A stretch of 64,000 nt of DNA from G963663775 sp963664255. Lineage in GTDB: Bacteria > Bacillota > Clostridia > Oscillospirales > Butyricicoccaceae. Made by a program: the position numbers and the translations under genes. The first letter of the stretch is position 1, and every line of letters starts with the position of its first letter. Below the pieces are notes generated by a model that had not been told where the DNA came from, ran no database searches, and saw only the letters and a program-made list of their open reading frames with translations. The stretch covers positions 1,054,001 through 1,118,000 of the forward strand of contig OY760938.1 in NCBI GenBank assembly GCA_963664255.1, in the 5' to 3' direction. Shown one piece after another: positions 25,591-33,861 of this stretch.

Positions 25591-25992
25591 TTATTGGGGC
25601 ATCGTGCCAGAGGCACGCAAGGCGGTGATGAGTTGCTCAAGTGCCGCTGTGCGACCGGCAAAAAACGGCGCAAACTGCCCGTGCCAGTGGGTCACCTGCT
25701 CCCGCGTCACAAGCTGATACCCCGGTTTGCCTGCATCATCTGTGTAGCACAAGCAAAACAGCACACAGGTCACAAATCGCTCCGCCTGTAGTGTGGTGAG
25801 CGGCAGGGCACTGTCCTGGGCAATCTGCATCCCTAATGCCACTTGATATTCTGCCGGTACGCGCAAAATCCGCGCAACAATATCATTATACAGCGTTTCC
25901 GCCTGCAAATCGTTCAGCGTGTGGTCTGTCAAATCGTGCAGCAGTGCCATCACGCGTGCATCATCTGCCGATGACATTTTTGTCTGTTCCAT
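25591..25992 (-). CDS. Hypothetical protein
   Basis: This 133-residue, mostly helical protein is not recognised. It has no signal peptide or membrane helix. One short stretch, CVLFCLCYTDD, is Cys-rich. It lies 12 bases upstream of prfA and 12 bases downstream of the YdcF-like gene, so it is part of the same transcript. Its ATG at 25992 follows AGGAGGTATC. Codon use matches the neighbours, which supports a real gene. Confidence 0.75.
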   Translation of the reverse strand: MEQTKMSSADDARVMALLHDLTDHTLNDLQAETLYNDIVARILRVPAEYQVALGMQIAQDSALPLTTLQAERFVTCVLFCLCYTDDAGKPGYQLVTREQVTHWHGQFAPFFAGRTAALEQLITALRASGTMPQ

Positions 25993-26004
25993 GTTTGATA
26001 CCTC

Positions 26005-26760
26005 CTACCATCTTCCCGTCAGCACAAGTCCCATAATCGAGCCATATTCCCGCAGATGCAGTGCTATGCGCTGGAACAGGTATGGGGTCGGCGCGGGAAT
26101 CGCCCAAGCGTCCAGCCCTGCATGGAGCAACAGTCTTCTGGCACGTGCCAAGTGAAAATCACTGGAAATCACCGCGGTATGATAGGTAGCCATCTGTGCG
26201 TCAAGCAGTGATTTTGCATTGGCAATGTTCGCAATCGTATTGTTGGATGCCTGTTCGAGCAGCAAACGCTCGTCTGCAATGCCTTTTTCGAGCAAATATG
26301 TCCGCATTGCACCGGCTTCGGTACATGGCTCATTCGAGCCTTGTCCACCGCACAGCACGGCAATCGGCTGCGGATGGGTCTGCAAAAACACAGCCGCAAC
26401 GTCCAGCCGTTTGGCGAGGGTCAAGGACGGGTTGCCGTCGGGATAGACCCGCGCGCCAAGCACCAACAGCACATCTGCTTCGTTTGCCTGCACATCCTGC
26501 GCCATGCCGCGCCAAATGATGCCCTGCACCGTTATAAATGACAGCAAAAACACTGCAAACAACAGCCGTCCCACCCGCGCAATCCATTTGGAAAGACGGC
26601 TTTCGGCACTGTGCGCCACAAAATGCCGTTCCGCCAAGCAGCAACACGCAAGCAGCTGCAGAAAAATGCCGCCGATGCGCCCCGGTTGCCAAAACAGCAT
26701 GGGAATACCCAGCGCAATACACGCATACGCCAGTCTATTCCACCATTTTTGTTCGCTCAT
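26005..26760 (-). CDS. YdcF/SanA-family membrane protein (DUF218)
   Basis: The 251-residue protein has two or three N-terminal membrane helices (about residues 8-45 and 65-85) and a C-terminal DUF218 domain: ADVLLVLGARVYPDGNPSLTLAKRL, then CGGQGSNEPCTEAGAMRTYL and SSDFHLARARRLL. Family members (YdcF, SanA, ElyC) are linked to envelope integrity and polyprenol-linked precursors, but the reaction is not established. The ATG at 26760 overlaps the upstream ABC-F stop (ATGA), which sets the start. Confidence 0.85.
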   Translation of the reverse strand: MSEQKWWNRLAYACIALGIPMLFWQPGRIGGIFLQLLACCCLAERHFVAHSAESRLSKWIARVGRLLFAVFLLSFITVQGIIWRGMAQDVQANEADVLLVLGARVYPDGNPSLTLAKRLDVAAVFLQTHPQPIAVLCGGQGSNEPCTEAGAMRTYLLEKGIADERLLLEQASNNTIANIANAKSLLDAQMATYHTAVISSDFHLARARRLLLHAGLDAWAIPAPTPYLFQRIALHLREYGSIMGLVLTGRW

Positions 26761-28673
26761 GTGGCATCTTCCAAAGCAAGCGATACCGCTTCCCATTCTT
26801 CCATTTTGGACAGCAGTGCCACGTCACAGGTGTCTTTTTCCGCTGCCAATGCCATGAGTTTTTGGGCATCGCTTGCCGCCCCTGCCATCTGCTCTTCCAA
26901 CTGGGTGCTTTGCGTTTCTAAGCGGGCAATGTCACGCTCCAGTGCACCCAGTTGCTTTTGCAGCATCTTGGTGCCGCCGGTACGTTTTTCCGTTTTCTTC
27001 GGCGGTATATCGTCTATTAACGGCTCTTTTCTTGCCGATTTTTCTGCAGCTGCAGGCGATGGTATCGTTGCAGAATGGGTTTCCCGATATTGCAGGAACG
27101 AGGGGTAATCCCCGCTGTAATCAAAAAAACCGTCCTGCCCCAAATAGAGCACGCGGGTGGCAAACCGCTCGACAAAATAGCGGTCATGGGACACGAACAA
27201 AAGCGTTCCTGTAAAACTTTCCACCGCTTCTTCCAGCCATTCCCGCGACAAAATATCCAGATGGTTGGTCGGTTCATCGAGTACCAGCATATTCAGCGAG
27301 TCACACATCAGCTCGCACAGGCGCAAACGACTTTTTTCCCCGCCAGACAGATTGCGCACCAGTTTCATTTGGGTTTCGCCCGAAAAATGGAACGCACCAA
27401 GGCGTGTGCGGGCGGTCTGCATGCTGAAATCCTTGTCATAAATCAAGGTATCAATCAAGTTGCGGTTTTCGTTGGCAAAGTGCACCTTTTGCGGCAAATA
27501 CGCAGGGCGCAGTCCCATGCCTTTTTTGACCGCGCCGCGGTCTGCGGTTTCTTCGCCGAGTAAAATCCGCAGCAGTGTGGTTTTTCCCGCGCCGTTATCC
27601 CCTAAAATCGCCACGCGCTCTCCGTTGCGAATATTGAACGAAATATCCGAAAAAATCGTTCTATCGCCATAGCTTTTGGTGAGTTCGCGTACTTTCAGCA
27701 CCTCTTCGGTTTCATAATTTGGGTCACCAAAGTTCATAGTCATCATTTTTTCCCGCTTGGGGCGGTCGGTGACCTGCATACGAGCAACGCGCTTATCAAT
27801 GGACGCGGCACGCTTCGCCAAATGTTCTGTGCCATGAGAGTGCATCTTGCGCGACACCGCTTCCAGACGCTGCTTTTCTGCCAGTTCGTTTTCATGCTGT
27901 GCCAGCTGCAGCGCAAACCGCTTTTCCCGCTCGACGGCATAAAACGAATAAGAGCCTGCATAAAAATCGCAGTGGTGCTCCCGCAGCTCTATGATGCGGG
28001 AGCAGCATCTGTCCAAAAACCAACGGTCATGCGAAATGGTCAGCACCGTGCCACGATACTGCTCCAGATATTCGCCGAGCCACGCAACCGCACCCATGTC
28101 CAAATGGTTGGTCGGTTCATCAAGCAGCAAAATATCCGTATGCTCCAAAATAATGCGTGCCAGATTGATGCGCGTCTGTTCGCCGCCCGATAGCTGGGCA
28201 AACCGCTGCTGCCGCTGTGCCTTTGGAATTTCCAGACCATTGGCAACCTTGTCAATTTCAAAATCATATTGATAGCCGCCCAGCATTTCCAGCCGTTGAC
28301 CCAGTGCACCATAGCGCTTCAGCAACCCTGCATCGTGCGCATTTTTCTGCATTTGCACTTCGAGTTCGGTCATTTCCCGCATGATTTCTTCATTTTCGCG
28401 AAATGCCGACCGCAGGACATCCTCGACTGTAAGGTCGGGCGCGAAGTCAGGCATCTGGTCAATCACGCCAACCGTTCGCCCCGTGCCAATCGCCACCAGA
28501 CCGCCGTCATGCGGCAGCTTACCCGTAATGATTTGCAGCAGGGTGGTTTTCCCCGTACCATTTGCGCCGAGCAGTGCGACCTTTTCCCCCGGCTGGATGT
28601 CAAAGCTGATGTTTTCCAAAATCAGCCGGTCGCCATAATATTTTGTGATGTTTTGTATGGATAAATCCGCCAT
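26757..28673 (-). CDS. ABC-F family ATP-binding protein
   Basis: The 638-residue cytoplasmic protein has two ABC ATPase domains and no membrane domain. Walker A motifs are GANGTGKTT and GDNGAGKTT, and signature motifs are LSGGEQTR and LSGGEKSR, with a charged linker between them and a coiled-coil C-terminal tail (about residues 570-630). ABC-F proteins act on the ribosomal E site to relieve stalling or protect against antibiotics; this one looks like the housekeeping Uup/YdiF-like type. The start at 28673 begins MADLSIQNITKYYGD; the in-frame upstream extension has no family similarity. Confidence 0.9.
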   Translation of the reverse strand: MADLSIQNITKYYGDRLILENISFDIQPGEKVALLGANGTGKTTLLQIITGKLPHDGGLVAIGTGRTVGVIDQMPDFAPDLTVEDVLRSAFRENEEIMREMTELEVQMQKNAHDAGLLKRYGALGQRLEMLGGYQYDFEIDKVANGLEIPKAQRQQRFAQLSGGEQTRINLARIILEHTDILLLDEPTNHLDMGAVAWLGEYLEQYRGTVLTISHDRWFLDRCCSRIIELREHHCDFYAGSYSFYAVEREKRFALQLAQHENELAEKQRLEAVSRKMHSHGTEHLAKRAASIDKRVARMQVTDRPKREKMMTMNFGDPNYETEEVLKVRELTKSYGDRTIFSDISFNIRNGERVAILGDNGAGKTTLLRILLGEETADRGAVKKGMGLRPAYLPQKVHFANENRNLIDTLIYDKDFSMQTARTRLGAFHFSGETQMKLVRNLSGGEKSRLRLCELMCDSLNMLVLDEPTNHLDILSREWLEEAVESFTGTLLFVSHDRYFVERFATRVLYLGQDGFFDYSGDYPSFLQYRETHSATIPSPAAAEKSARKEPLIDDIPPKKTEKRTGGTKMLQKQLGALERDIARLETQSTQLEEQMAGAASDAQKLMALAAEKDTCDVALLSKMEEWEAVSLALEDAT

Positions 28674-28821
28674 TTTTTCTGAACCTTTCGGAAAACAGGA
28701 AACGACCGCCACGGACGCATTCAGCCCGCCGCGGTCATCCCCTGCCATCATCGTTGTTTTCTGCGGTGCAGGGCAACCCCACTGCACCCAAAATCCATGC
28801 GTGATGGATTTTTTCATGTTC

Positions 28822-29547
28822 CTAAATCGACAGCTGTCCTTCTTCTTCCGGTTTCGGCAGAAGGTTGTATGCAACATCCGGCACATTGGTTTCCAGAAAA
28901 TTCACGTGCATATCAATCAAACGCTGTATCATCGTTTCATCGTTGGTAGCCATGGTGGCAATCATAAGGCCCACATGGTGCGCTTCTTCCACAAGCGTTG
29001 GGGTGAGCACGGACGGGCTGACACGCAACCCAAACAAGCCGCCGTCCTGCGCCGAACGCACCAAACCGCCTTCGTTGGCAACCGGTGCGGTGATGTCCGC
29101 CATAATGTGCAGATGTGGCTGTATCTTTGCCAAACGACACGCTTCATTGAGCGGTACGCCGACAAAATAGGTCGAATCCACATAATCGGCGTGGGTAAGT
29201 GCCAGCTTGGTCTGGGCGCACAGCATGGTGTTTTTCAGCTCAATGCCCAGCTTGCCTGCCATGGACTTTGCCAGTTCAATCACCTGTCCGATGGTCACAA
29301 CCTTGAGATGCACACGGCGCACCTCTTCGTAGCTGTTTTCCTCCAGCGCAATGGACGAACCATCCGGCAGGATATAGCCGCCGTTGCTGCACAGCACACC
29401 GATGCCGTCCGCCGTCATATCCAGCGCAATCAGACAGCCGGTTGCACCGGCTTCACTGCCTGCAATGACCGATTCCAAGCTGTCGATTTCGGTGCTCATA
29501 CAGCCTGTGGTTGCCACGACAAAGGTTTCTCTTGTATTAAATACCAT
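28822..29547 (-). CDS. GDPD-like TIM-barrel protein lacking catalytic residues
   Basis: The 241-residue protein follows the outline of glycerophosphodiester phosphodiesterases but has lost the active site. The normal HRG is TTG (FVVATTGCMS), the ENT position is IDS, the E-x-D metal motif is CLIALDM, and the catalytic HD is SN (GVLCSNGGY). The remainder keeps a barrel-like strand-helix pattern. It is probably a non-catalytic relative or an enzyme with changed chemistry. It is a separate unit from the ABC-F gene, 149 bases away, and follows the cyclophilin gene by 18 bases. Confidence 0.55.
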   Translation of the reverse strand: MVFNTRETFVVATTGCMSTEIDSLESVIAGSEAGATGCLIALDMTADGIGVLCSNGGYILPDGSSIALEENSYEEVRRVHLKVVTIGQVIELAKSMAGKLGIELKNTMLCAQTKLALTHADYVDSTYFVGVPLNEACRLAKIQPHLHIMADITAPVANEGGLVRSAQDGGLFGLRVSPSVLTPTLVEEAHHVGLMIATMATNDETMIQRLIDMHVNFLETNVPDVAYNLLPKPEEEGQLSI

Positions 29548-29565
29548 TTTTACGCCTCTTTTTAA

Positions 29566-30084
29566 TTATAAAGTTTCCGGCGCGTCATAGGTTTCGCCAT
29601 GGGTATCGACTGTGACGCATTTCATACGCTGGTCCTCACGAGGACGGTCACTGTAATCTCTTTTTGCATTAACAATGGCATCGCAGACTTCCATGCCTTC
29701 CGTCACCTTGCCAAACGCGGCATATTCGCCATCCAGATGCGGTGCATCACTCGTCATGACAAAGAACTGGCTGCCTGCGGAATCCGGAATCATGGTGCGC
29801 GCCATGGACAATACCCCGCGGCTGTGCTGCAAATCATTTGCAAAGCCGTTTGCCGAAAATTCACCGCGGATGCAGTAACCAGGTCCGCCTGTACCGGTGC
29901 CGTTCGGGTCGCCGCCCTGAATCATGAAGCCGGGAATGACACGATGGAAGATGACACCATCATAAAAGCCCTTTTGTATCAGAGAAATGAAGTTGCGCAC
30001 CGTATTAGGGGCAATCTCCGGATACAGCTCTGCACAAATTTTTGCGCCGTTTTCCATTTCGATTGTAACGGTAGGATTTATCAT
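29566..30084 (-). CDS. Peptidyl-prolyl cis-trans isomerase (cyclophilin)
   Basis: The 172-residue cytoplasmic cyclophilin catalyses Xaa-Pro isomerisation. It has the family core FHRVIPGFMIQGGDP (with the catalytic Arg), GSQFFVMT and AAFGKVTEGMEV. No signal peptide is present. It lies upstream of the GDPD-like gene in the same direction. Confidence 0.95.
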   Translation of the reverse strand: MINPTVTIEMENGAKICAELYPEIAPNTVRNFISLIQKGFYDGVIFHRVIPGFMIQGGDPNGTGTGGPGYCIRGEFSANGFANDLQHSRGVLSMARTMIPDSAGSQFFVMTSDAPHLDGEYAAFGKVTEGMEVCDAIVNAKRDYSDRPREDQRMKCVTVDTHGETYDAPETL

Positions 30085-30266
30085 AATTTTTGTCTCCCAC
30101 TAATTTAATATTTCATTTCTTTATTTTATCAAAATTTGTTTGTTTGGGCAAGCTTGAAACGTCCATTTCCTTGATTTTTTCTGTGTATGTTTCGGTTTTT
30201 TTTACACACCCTTATGCTATACAGCGCAACATCTTTCACTTCACAAATAGAAAGGCGTGTATTTTT

Positions 30267-30467
30267 TTGAAAAAAACAGATATTTACGCACAAAATTTAC
30301 CCACTGATGCAACTACTCCCACAAAGGCACGGGAACTGGCACAGCTGCCGGAAATTCCGCAAAACGACCCCCATGCGCTTTGGCGCGAATGGATGTTCAC
30401 CGAAACCCCTGCCGCAGGCGAACCCGCGGACGATTTGCGCCAGTTTTGCGAGGAGCATAAAATGTAA
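30267..30467 (+). CDS. Hypothetical small acidic protein
   Basis: A TTG start ten bases after AGAAAGG opens a 66-residue frame beginning MKKTDIYAQNLPTDATTPTK and ending in a CEEHKM tail. It has no known domain. GC and codon use match neighbouring genes, and the ribosome site is acceptable. Cotranscription with the thioesterase gene downstream is possible (143 bases apart). Confidence 0.45.
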   Translation: MKKTDIYAQNLPTDATTPTKARELAQLPEIPQNDPHALWREWMFTETPAAGEPADDLRQFCEEHKM

Positions 30468-30610
30468 GCTTTAGTATGTGTCCTGGCGTTTATCGGCATA
30501 CGTGACCTCGCCGGAAAAGCACAAAATCCATGCCCAAAGGATTGACAACTTCCCCAAAGTGCGATACGCTTTATCTTATAGAATTGACAACGAATTGGAG
30601 GACTATCCCT

Positions 30611-31003
30611 ATGGAAATCGGCATCCAAGGCACCCACGAGCTGACCGTCACAGACGAGCTGCTTGCCAACAAGGTCGGCAGCGGTTTGGTTGCGGTATTC
30701 GCAACCCCTATGATGATTGCAGGCATGGAATACTGCGCTGCACAAAGTGTGCAGCCATTTGTCGGCGAGGGCAAAACCACGGTCGGTATGCAGGTCAGCA
30801 CCAGCCACGAAGCGGCAACCCCTCTGGGCATGAAGGTTCGCTTTGAAAGCGAACTGACCGAGCTGAGCGCAAACGGCAAGATTTTGACCTTCCGCATTGC
30901 CGCTTATGACGAAGCAGGTCTGATTGGTCAAGGCACCCACCAGCGGGCAATCATTTCCACCGAACGCTTTGAGCAAAAGGCAAAGGACAAACTGCAGGCA
31001 TAA
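30611..31003 (+). CDS. Hotdog-fold thioesterase (FlK-like)
   Basis: The 130-residue protein resembles the FlK/fluoroacetyl-CoA thioesterase group of hotdog proteins: VGSGLVAVFATPMMIAGMEYCA, VGMQVSTSHEAATPLGMKV and FRIAAYDEAGLIGQGTHQR. The last motif carries the catalytic-region His. Natural substrate is unknown; many clostridia have such a gene. The ATG at 30611 follows GGAGGAC. A terminator lies shortly after the stop. Confidence 0.85.
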   Translation: MEIGIQGTHELTVTDELLANKVGSGLVAVFATPMMIAGMEYCAAQSVQPFVGEGKTTVGMQVSTSHEAATPLGMKVRFESELTELSANGKILTFRIAAYDEAGLIGQGTHQRAIISTERFEQKAKDKLQA

Positions 31004-31031
31004 CCCTATGCCGCGCGGCAAGCACGAACAC

Positions 31032-31100
31032 TTCCCCGATAACAAGCCATTTTACCTCTGCAAAGGTGCGGAATGGTTTTGCGCATCGGGGAATTTTTTT
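31032..31100 (+). terminator. Terminator after the thioesterase gene
   Basis: TTCCCCGAT (31032-31040) pairs with ATCGGGGAA (31085-31093) followed by seven T. The 44-base loop has its own inner CCATT/AATGG pairing. Confidence 0.65.
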
Positions 31101-31110
31101 GCAAATATTT

Positions 31111-31311
31111 AAGAAGTTGTATTCATAAACGAGAATGGGAGAAACGGGTATAGATTTTTTGCTAGGCAAGGCAACGCAGGAATATAAGGCGAGCACCCCG
31201 GTGCGAGAAAAATCCCCTGGGGGACTTGGTGTATTCCAAGGAGTTTTAACGCCACATAGCAGAAAAGATATGCTTGTTTCGCCTGTTTGCCGTTATGAAT
31301 ACAGCTTCTAA
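31111..31311. mobile_element. MITE, family copy 1
   Basis: This is an approximately 200-bp non-coding element with terminal inverted repeats: AGAAGTTGTATTCATAAACG at the left and, on the other strand, TAGAAGCTGTATTCATAACG at the right. The interior shares long blocks with 50611-50817, for example TTTTTTGCTAGGCAAGGCAA, GGAATATAAGG and TGGTGTATTCCAAGG. No transposase is encoded, so it must be mobilised in trans. The right end supplies the stop codon of the adjacent minus-strand frame. Confidence 0.8.
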
Positions 31312-31679
31312 GATAATCGAACACCAAGCGGTGTGCAGACGGTATCTGGCGCAAACGCATTGCGCAGCACGGCATATTCCATCAGCCCATTGCAGTTTCC
31401 ATCCGCGTGGTACTCGATCACGCTGTATTCTCGGGTGTCCACGTGGGCATAGCGCAGACCACGGTAATGGGTGGTCACCATTTTTCCATTTTGCAGCACC
31501 GCACCGCCCCTCCCCAAATGCAGGCGTTCCGCCTCGCAGAGATACAGCACCGTGTCCCCTTCCTGATAGGTGCTTTGCCGTCGATAGGCACGCCCCCAAA
31601 GCAAAAAATGCTCCCCCGTTGCCACCTGCATAATGTGCCAGATGAGCATGGGATTCTCCGTTGCGCGTACGCACTCCAT
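31308..31679 (-). CDS. Hypothetical protein, C-terminus reset by MITE end
   Basis: This 123-residue frame (MECVRATENPMLIWHIMQVA) is not recognised. It is rich in beta-type residues, with FLLWGRAYRRQ, GDTVLYLCEAERLHLG and a GLRYAHVDTREY segment. The TAG stop lies in the terminal repeat of the adjacent MITE, so the original C-terminus may have been lost. GAGGG lies upstream of the ATG; a TTG two codons earlier is possible. Function cannot be inferred. Confidence 0.5.
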   Translation of the reverse strand: MECVRATENPMLIWHIMQVATGEHFLLWGRAYRRQSTYQEGDTVLYLCEAERLHLGRGGAVLQNGKMVTTHYRGLRYAHVDTREYSVIEYHADGNCNGLMEYAVLRNAFAPDTVCTPLGVRLS

Positions 31680-31848
31680 AAACAAACCCTCGCTTCTTTT
31701 CGTAGATTTCTTTTCCCAAAAACAGCGATGGTTTGTTTGCAGATGTTGTTCCCCTGCACACAGCGGTTTTTCTGCTGCGCATGGCAGACACAGCGGTCTG
31801 CGGCACGATATGCAACCGACTCTATGCGAAGCAATGCCACTTTTACAT

Positions 31849-31892
31849 CACTATTTGTGCTCGTCACTAAAAATAATGCACTATTTGTGCTC
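31849..31892. repeat. Two 14-bp direct repeats
   Basis: CACTATTTGTGCTC occurs at 31849-31862 and again at 31879-31892, a 30-bp period (about three helical turns). They could be operator half-sites for the nearby XRE regulator. Apart from these and the promoter at 31959, 31680-32196 shows no convincing gene. Confidence 0.5.
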
Positions 31893-31958
31893 ATATGTCA
31901 ATGAATGGTTGTTCCAAAATATTACATATTTTGCTGTCGTATTTTGTGCAGGATAACA

Positions 31959-31987
31959 TTGACAACAAAACCATTTTTTTGTATACT
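31959..31987 (+). promoter_or_regulatory. Strong predicted promoter of the XRE regulator gene
   Basis: A consensus TTGACA, a 17-base spacer and TATACT point to the XRE gene at 32197, leaving a leader of about 200 bases without an obvious hairpin. Confidence 0.65.
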
Positions 31988-32196
31988 TGTGAGGATTCTT
32001 ATTTGCAGATGATTTTGTTGCACTTCTTTTTGGATGCATCTCTCAAAAACTGTGAAAATGCCGTTTTTCAAACATTCCGTTTCCTGATGCTGCAGATACG
32101 TACATCACCGTTTCAAGCGATGAACTTTTTCCGCTGTTCTGTCGATTTTGCAGGCAAGCCGTTGTCTGCGCCAAGCAATTACAGGAGGCTTCATGG

Positions 32197-32724
32197 ATGA
32201 AAAATTTTTCCAGTCGGTTAAAAGAACTGCGCTGCAGCCGAAATATCACACAAAATGAACTGGCGCAGCGCATCGGTGTTTCCAAAAGCAGCGTCAATAT
32301 GTATGAGAGGGGGGAGCGTGAACCCAGCCTTGCCACGTTGCACCTGCTTGCTGATTATTTTTTTGTGAATCTGGATGACTTGCTGGGGCGTTCTGCACCG
32401 CAGACGGATGCCGAAGCGGCTGCGCAATCCTATCGCACGATACTCACCAATTTACAAGCCGTGCAGCAGCTGCACAATCAGGTGTTATGCCGTATTTTTG
32501 CAACGGTACAGCAGGATTTCCTGCACAAAAATCTCCTGTCAGACCCGTGCACCATCCAAAACGCTGAGGATTTCTCTGCCTTTTTTCAAGCCGTTATGCG
32601 CCATATGACCGAAGCAGAACGCCAAGATTTTCACCAAAACGTGCTGCTGGGCATGGAATCCGCCTGCTCTACGCTCTCCACCCCTTGCGCATCGCCCGAA
32701 CCATCCGATGATACAAGCAACTGA
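32197..32724 (+). CDS. XRE-family transcriptional regulator
   Basis: The 175-residue protein has an N-terminal Cro/CI-type helix-turn-helix (residues about 7-60: RLKELRCSRNITQNELAQRI, then GVSKSSVNMYERGEREPSLATL) and a helical C-terminal region of about 110 residues without a known ligand domain. It probably represses its own strong promoter at 31959. AGGAGG is eight bases before the ATG. Its targets are unknown; nadA lies downstream but beyond a strong terminator. Confidence 0.88.
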   Translation: MKNFSSRLKELRCSRNITQNELAQRIGVSKSSVNMYERGEREPSLATLHLLADYFFVNLDDLLGRSAPQTDAEAAAQSYRTILTNLQAVQQLHNQVLCRIFATVQQDFLHKNLLSDPCTIQNAEDFSAFFQAVMRHMTEAERQDFHQNVLLGMESACSTLSTPCASPEPSDDTSN

Positions 32725-32735
32725 TATTTTTATAC

Positions 32736-32785
32736 GAAATCCGCAATCAAACAGCTTTTTTGATTGCGGATTTCGTTTCTTTGTT
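32736..32785 (+). terminator. Terminator after the XRE gene
   Basis: GAAATCCGCAATCAA (32736-32750) pairs perfectly with TTGATTGCGGATTTC (32760-32774), followed by a T-rich stretch. It separates the regulator from nadA. Confidence 0.85.
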
Positions 32786-32844
32786 ATCTGCCAGAACCAT
32801 GCTCGCTTGTATAGCCAGGTTCTTATTCACTGCATTTCAAAAAA

Positions 32845-32872
32845 TATGTCATGACACATGACTTGACATATC
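32845..32872. promoter_or_regulatory. Candidate operator overlapping the nadABC promoter
   Basis: ATATGTCA (32845-32852) and TGACATAT (32865-32872) form an inverted repeat with 12 bases between. It covers the -35 box TTGACA (32864-32869), whose -10 is CATAGT at 32886-32891. A repressor of NAD synthesis such as NiaR would fit the position, but the motif alone does not identify it. Confidence 0.5.
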
Positions 32873-32939
32873 TCTGTTTTAGTGGCATAGTACAAGGGAT
32901 ACATTCTCCATCACCATGCCGCCAAAGGAGTGCTATGCA

Positions 32940-33854
32940 ATGAACACTGTTGCCTATACACAAGAAATTCTGCGACTGAAGAAAGAACATGACGCCGCCA
33001 TTCTGGCGCACTACTATGTGCCGGACGAGGTGCAGGCAGTTGCCGATTATGTCGGCGATTCGTATTATCTCAGCCGCCTTGCCACACAGATTCCGCAAAA
33101 AACGCTGTGCATCGCAGGCGTGCGCTTTATGGGCGAAAGCGCAAAAATCCTAAATCCCGCAAAAACCGTGCTGCTACCCGATGCTACTGCAGACTGCCCC
33201 ATGGCGCACATGGTGACACCCGAAACCATCGCTAAGGTACGCCGTGAGCATCCGAAAGCCGCCGTGGTCTGCTATATCAATTCCACCGCCGCAATCAAGG
33301 AACACGCGGACGTTTGCGTGACCAGTGCCAATGCGCTGCAAATTGTGCGCGCCCTGCCACACCCCACCATTTTCTTCATTCCGGACGAGCATTTGGGGCG
33401 GCACATTGCCGCAAAGCTACCAGAAAAGCACTTCATTTTCAACGAGGGCTTTTGCCCCGTCCATACTGAAATCACCGAACCGGATGTGCTGCAAGCCAAA
33501 CTGGTGCATCCTGATGCGCCTTTGCTCGCCCATCCCGAATGCACCGCCGCTGTCCTGCGTCATGCGGACTATATCGGCAGCACCTCCGGCATCATTCAAT
33601 ATGCTACTGCCCACGCGGAAACCGCCTTTCTCATTGCTACAGAGAGCGGTGTCTTGTATGAATTGCAGCAAAAAAATCCGAACAAGCAGTTCTATACCAT
33701 CAAACCACAGCAAATCTGCCCCGATATGAAAAAAATCACTTTGAAAAAAATCGTGTCCTGCCTTCGCACGTTGTCCCCCGCGGTCACCTTGACCGAGGAG
33801 CAGCGTCTGCGGGCACAGGCACCGCTTTCCAAAATGCTGGAGCTTGCCAAATAG
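32940..33854 (+). CDS. nadA: Quinolinate synthase A
   Basis: The 304-residue [4Fe-4S] enzyme condenses iminoaspartate with dihydroxyacetone phosphate to quinolinate. Family blocks seen are LAHYYVPDEVQAVADYVGDS, VRFMGESAKIL, a first cluster Cys in DATADCPMA, a second in EGFCPVHTEI (C-x-x-H), the AHPEC loop, and a third near CPDMKKITL. ATG 32940 has AAAGGAG nine bases upstream. It leads the nadA-nadB-nadC operon of de novo NAD synthesis. Confidence 0.96.
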   Translation: MNTVAYTQEILRLKKEHDAAILAHYYVPDEVQAVADYVGDSYYLSRLATQIPQKTLCIAGVRFMGESAKILNPAKTVLLPDATADCPMAHMVTPETIAKVRREHPKAAVVCYINSTAAIKEHADVCVTSANALQIVRALPHPTIFFIPDEHLGRHIAAKLPEKHFIFNEGFCPVHTEITEPDVLQAKLVHPDAPLLAHPECTAAVLRHADYIGSTSGIIQYATAHAETAFLIATESGVLYELQQKNPNKQFYTIKPQQICPDMKKITLKKIVSCLRTLSPAVTLTEEQRLRAQAPLSKMLELAK

Positions 33855-33861
33855 GAGATGA

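Noticed and set aside
31475..31894. Minus-strand open frame beginning in the direct repeats and running into the hypothetical gene at 31308-31679.
   Set aside because: It overlaps the better-supported frame, is rich in Cys and Arg in a way typical of a wrong frame, and lacks a ribosome site.
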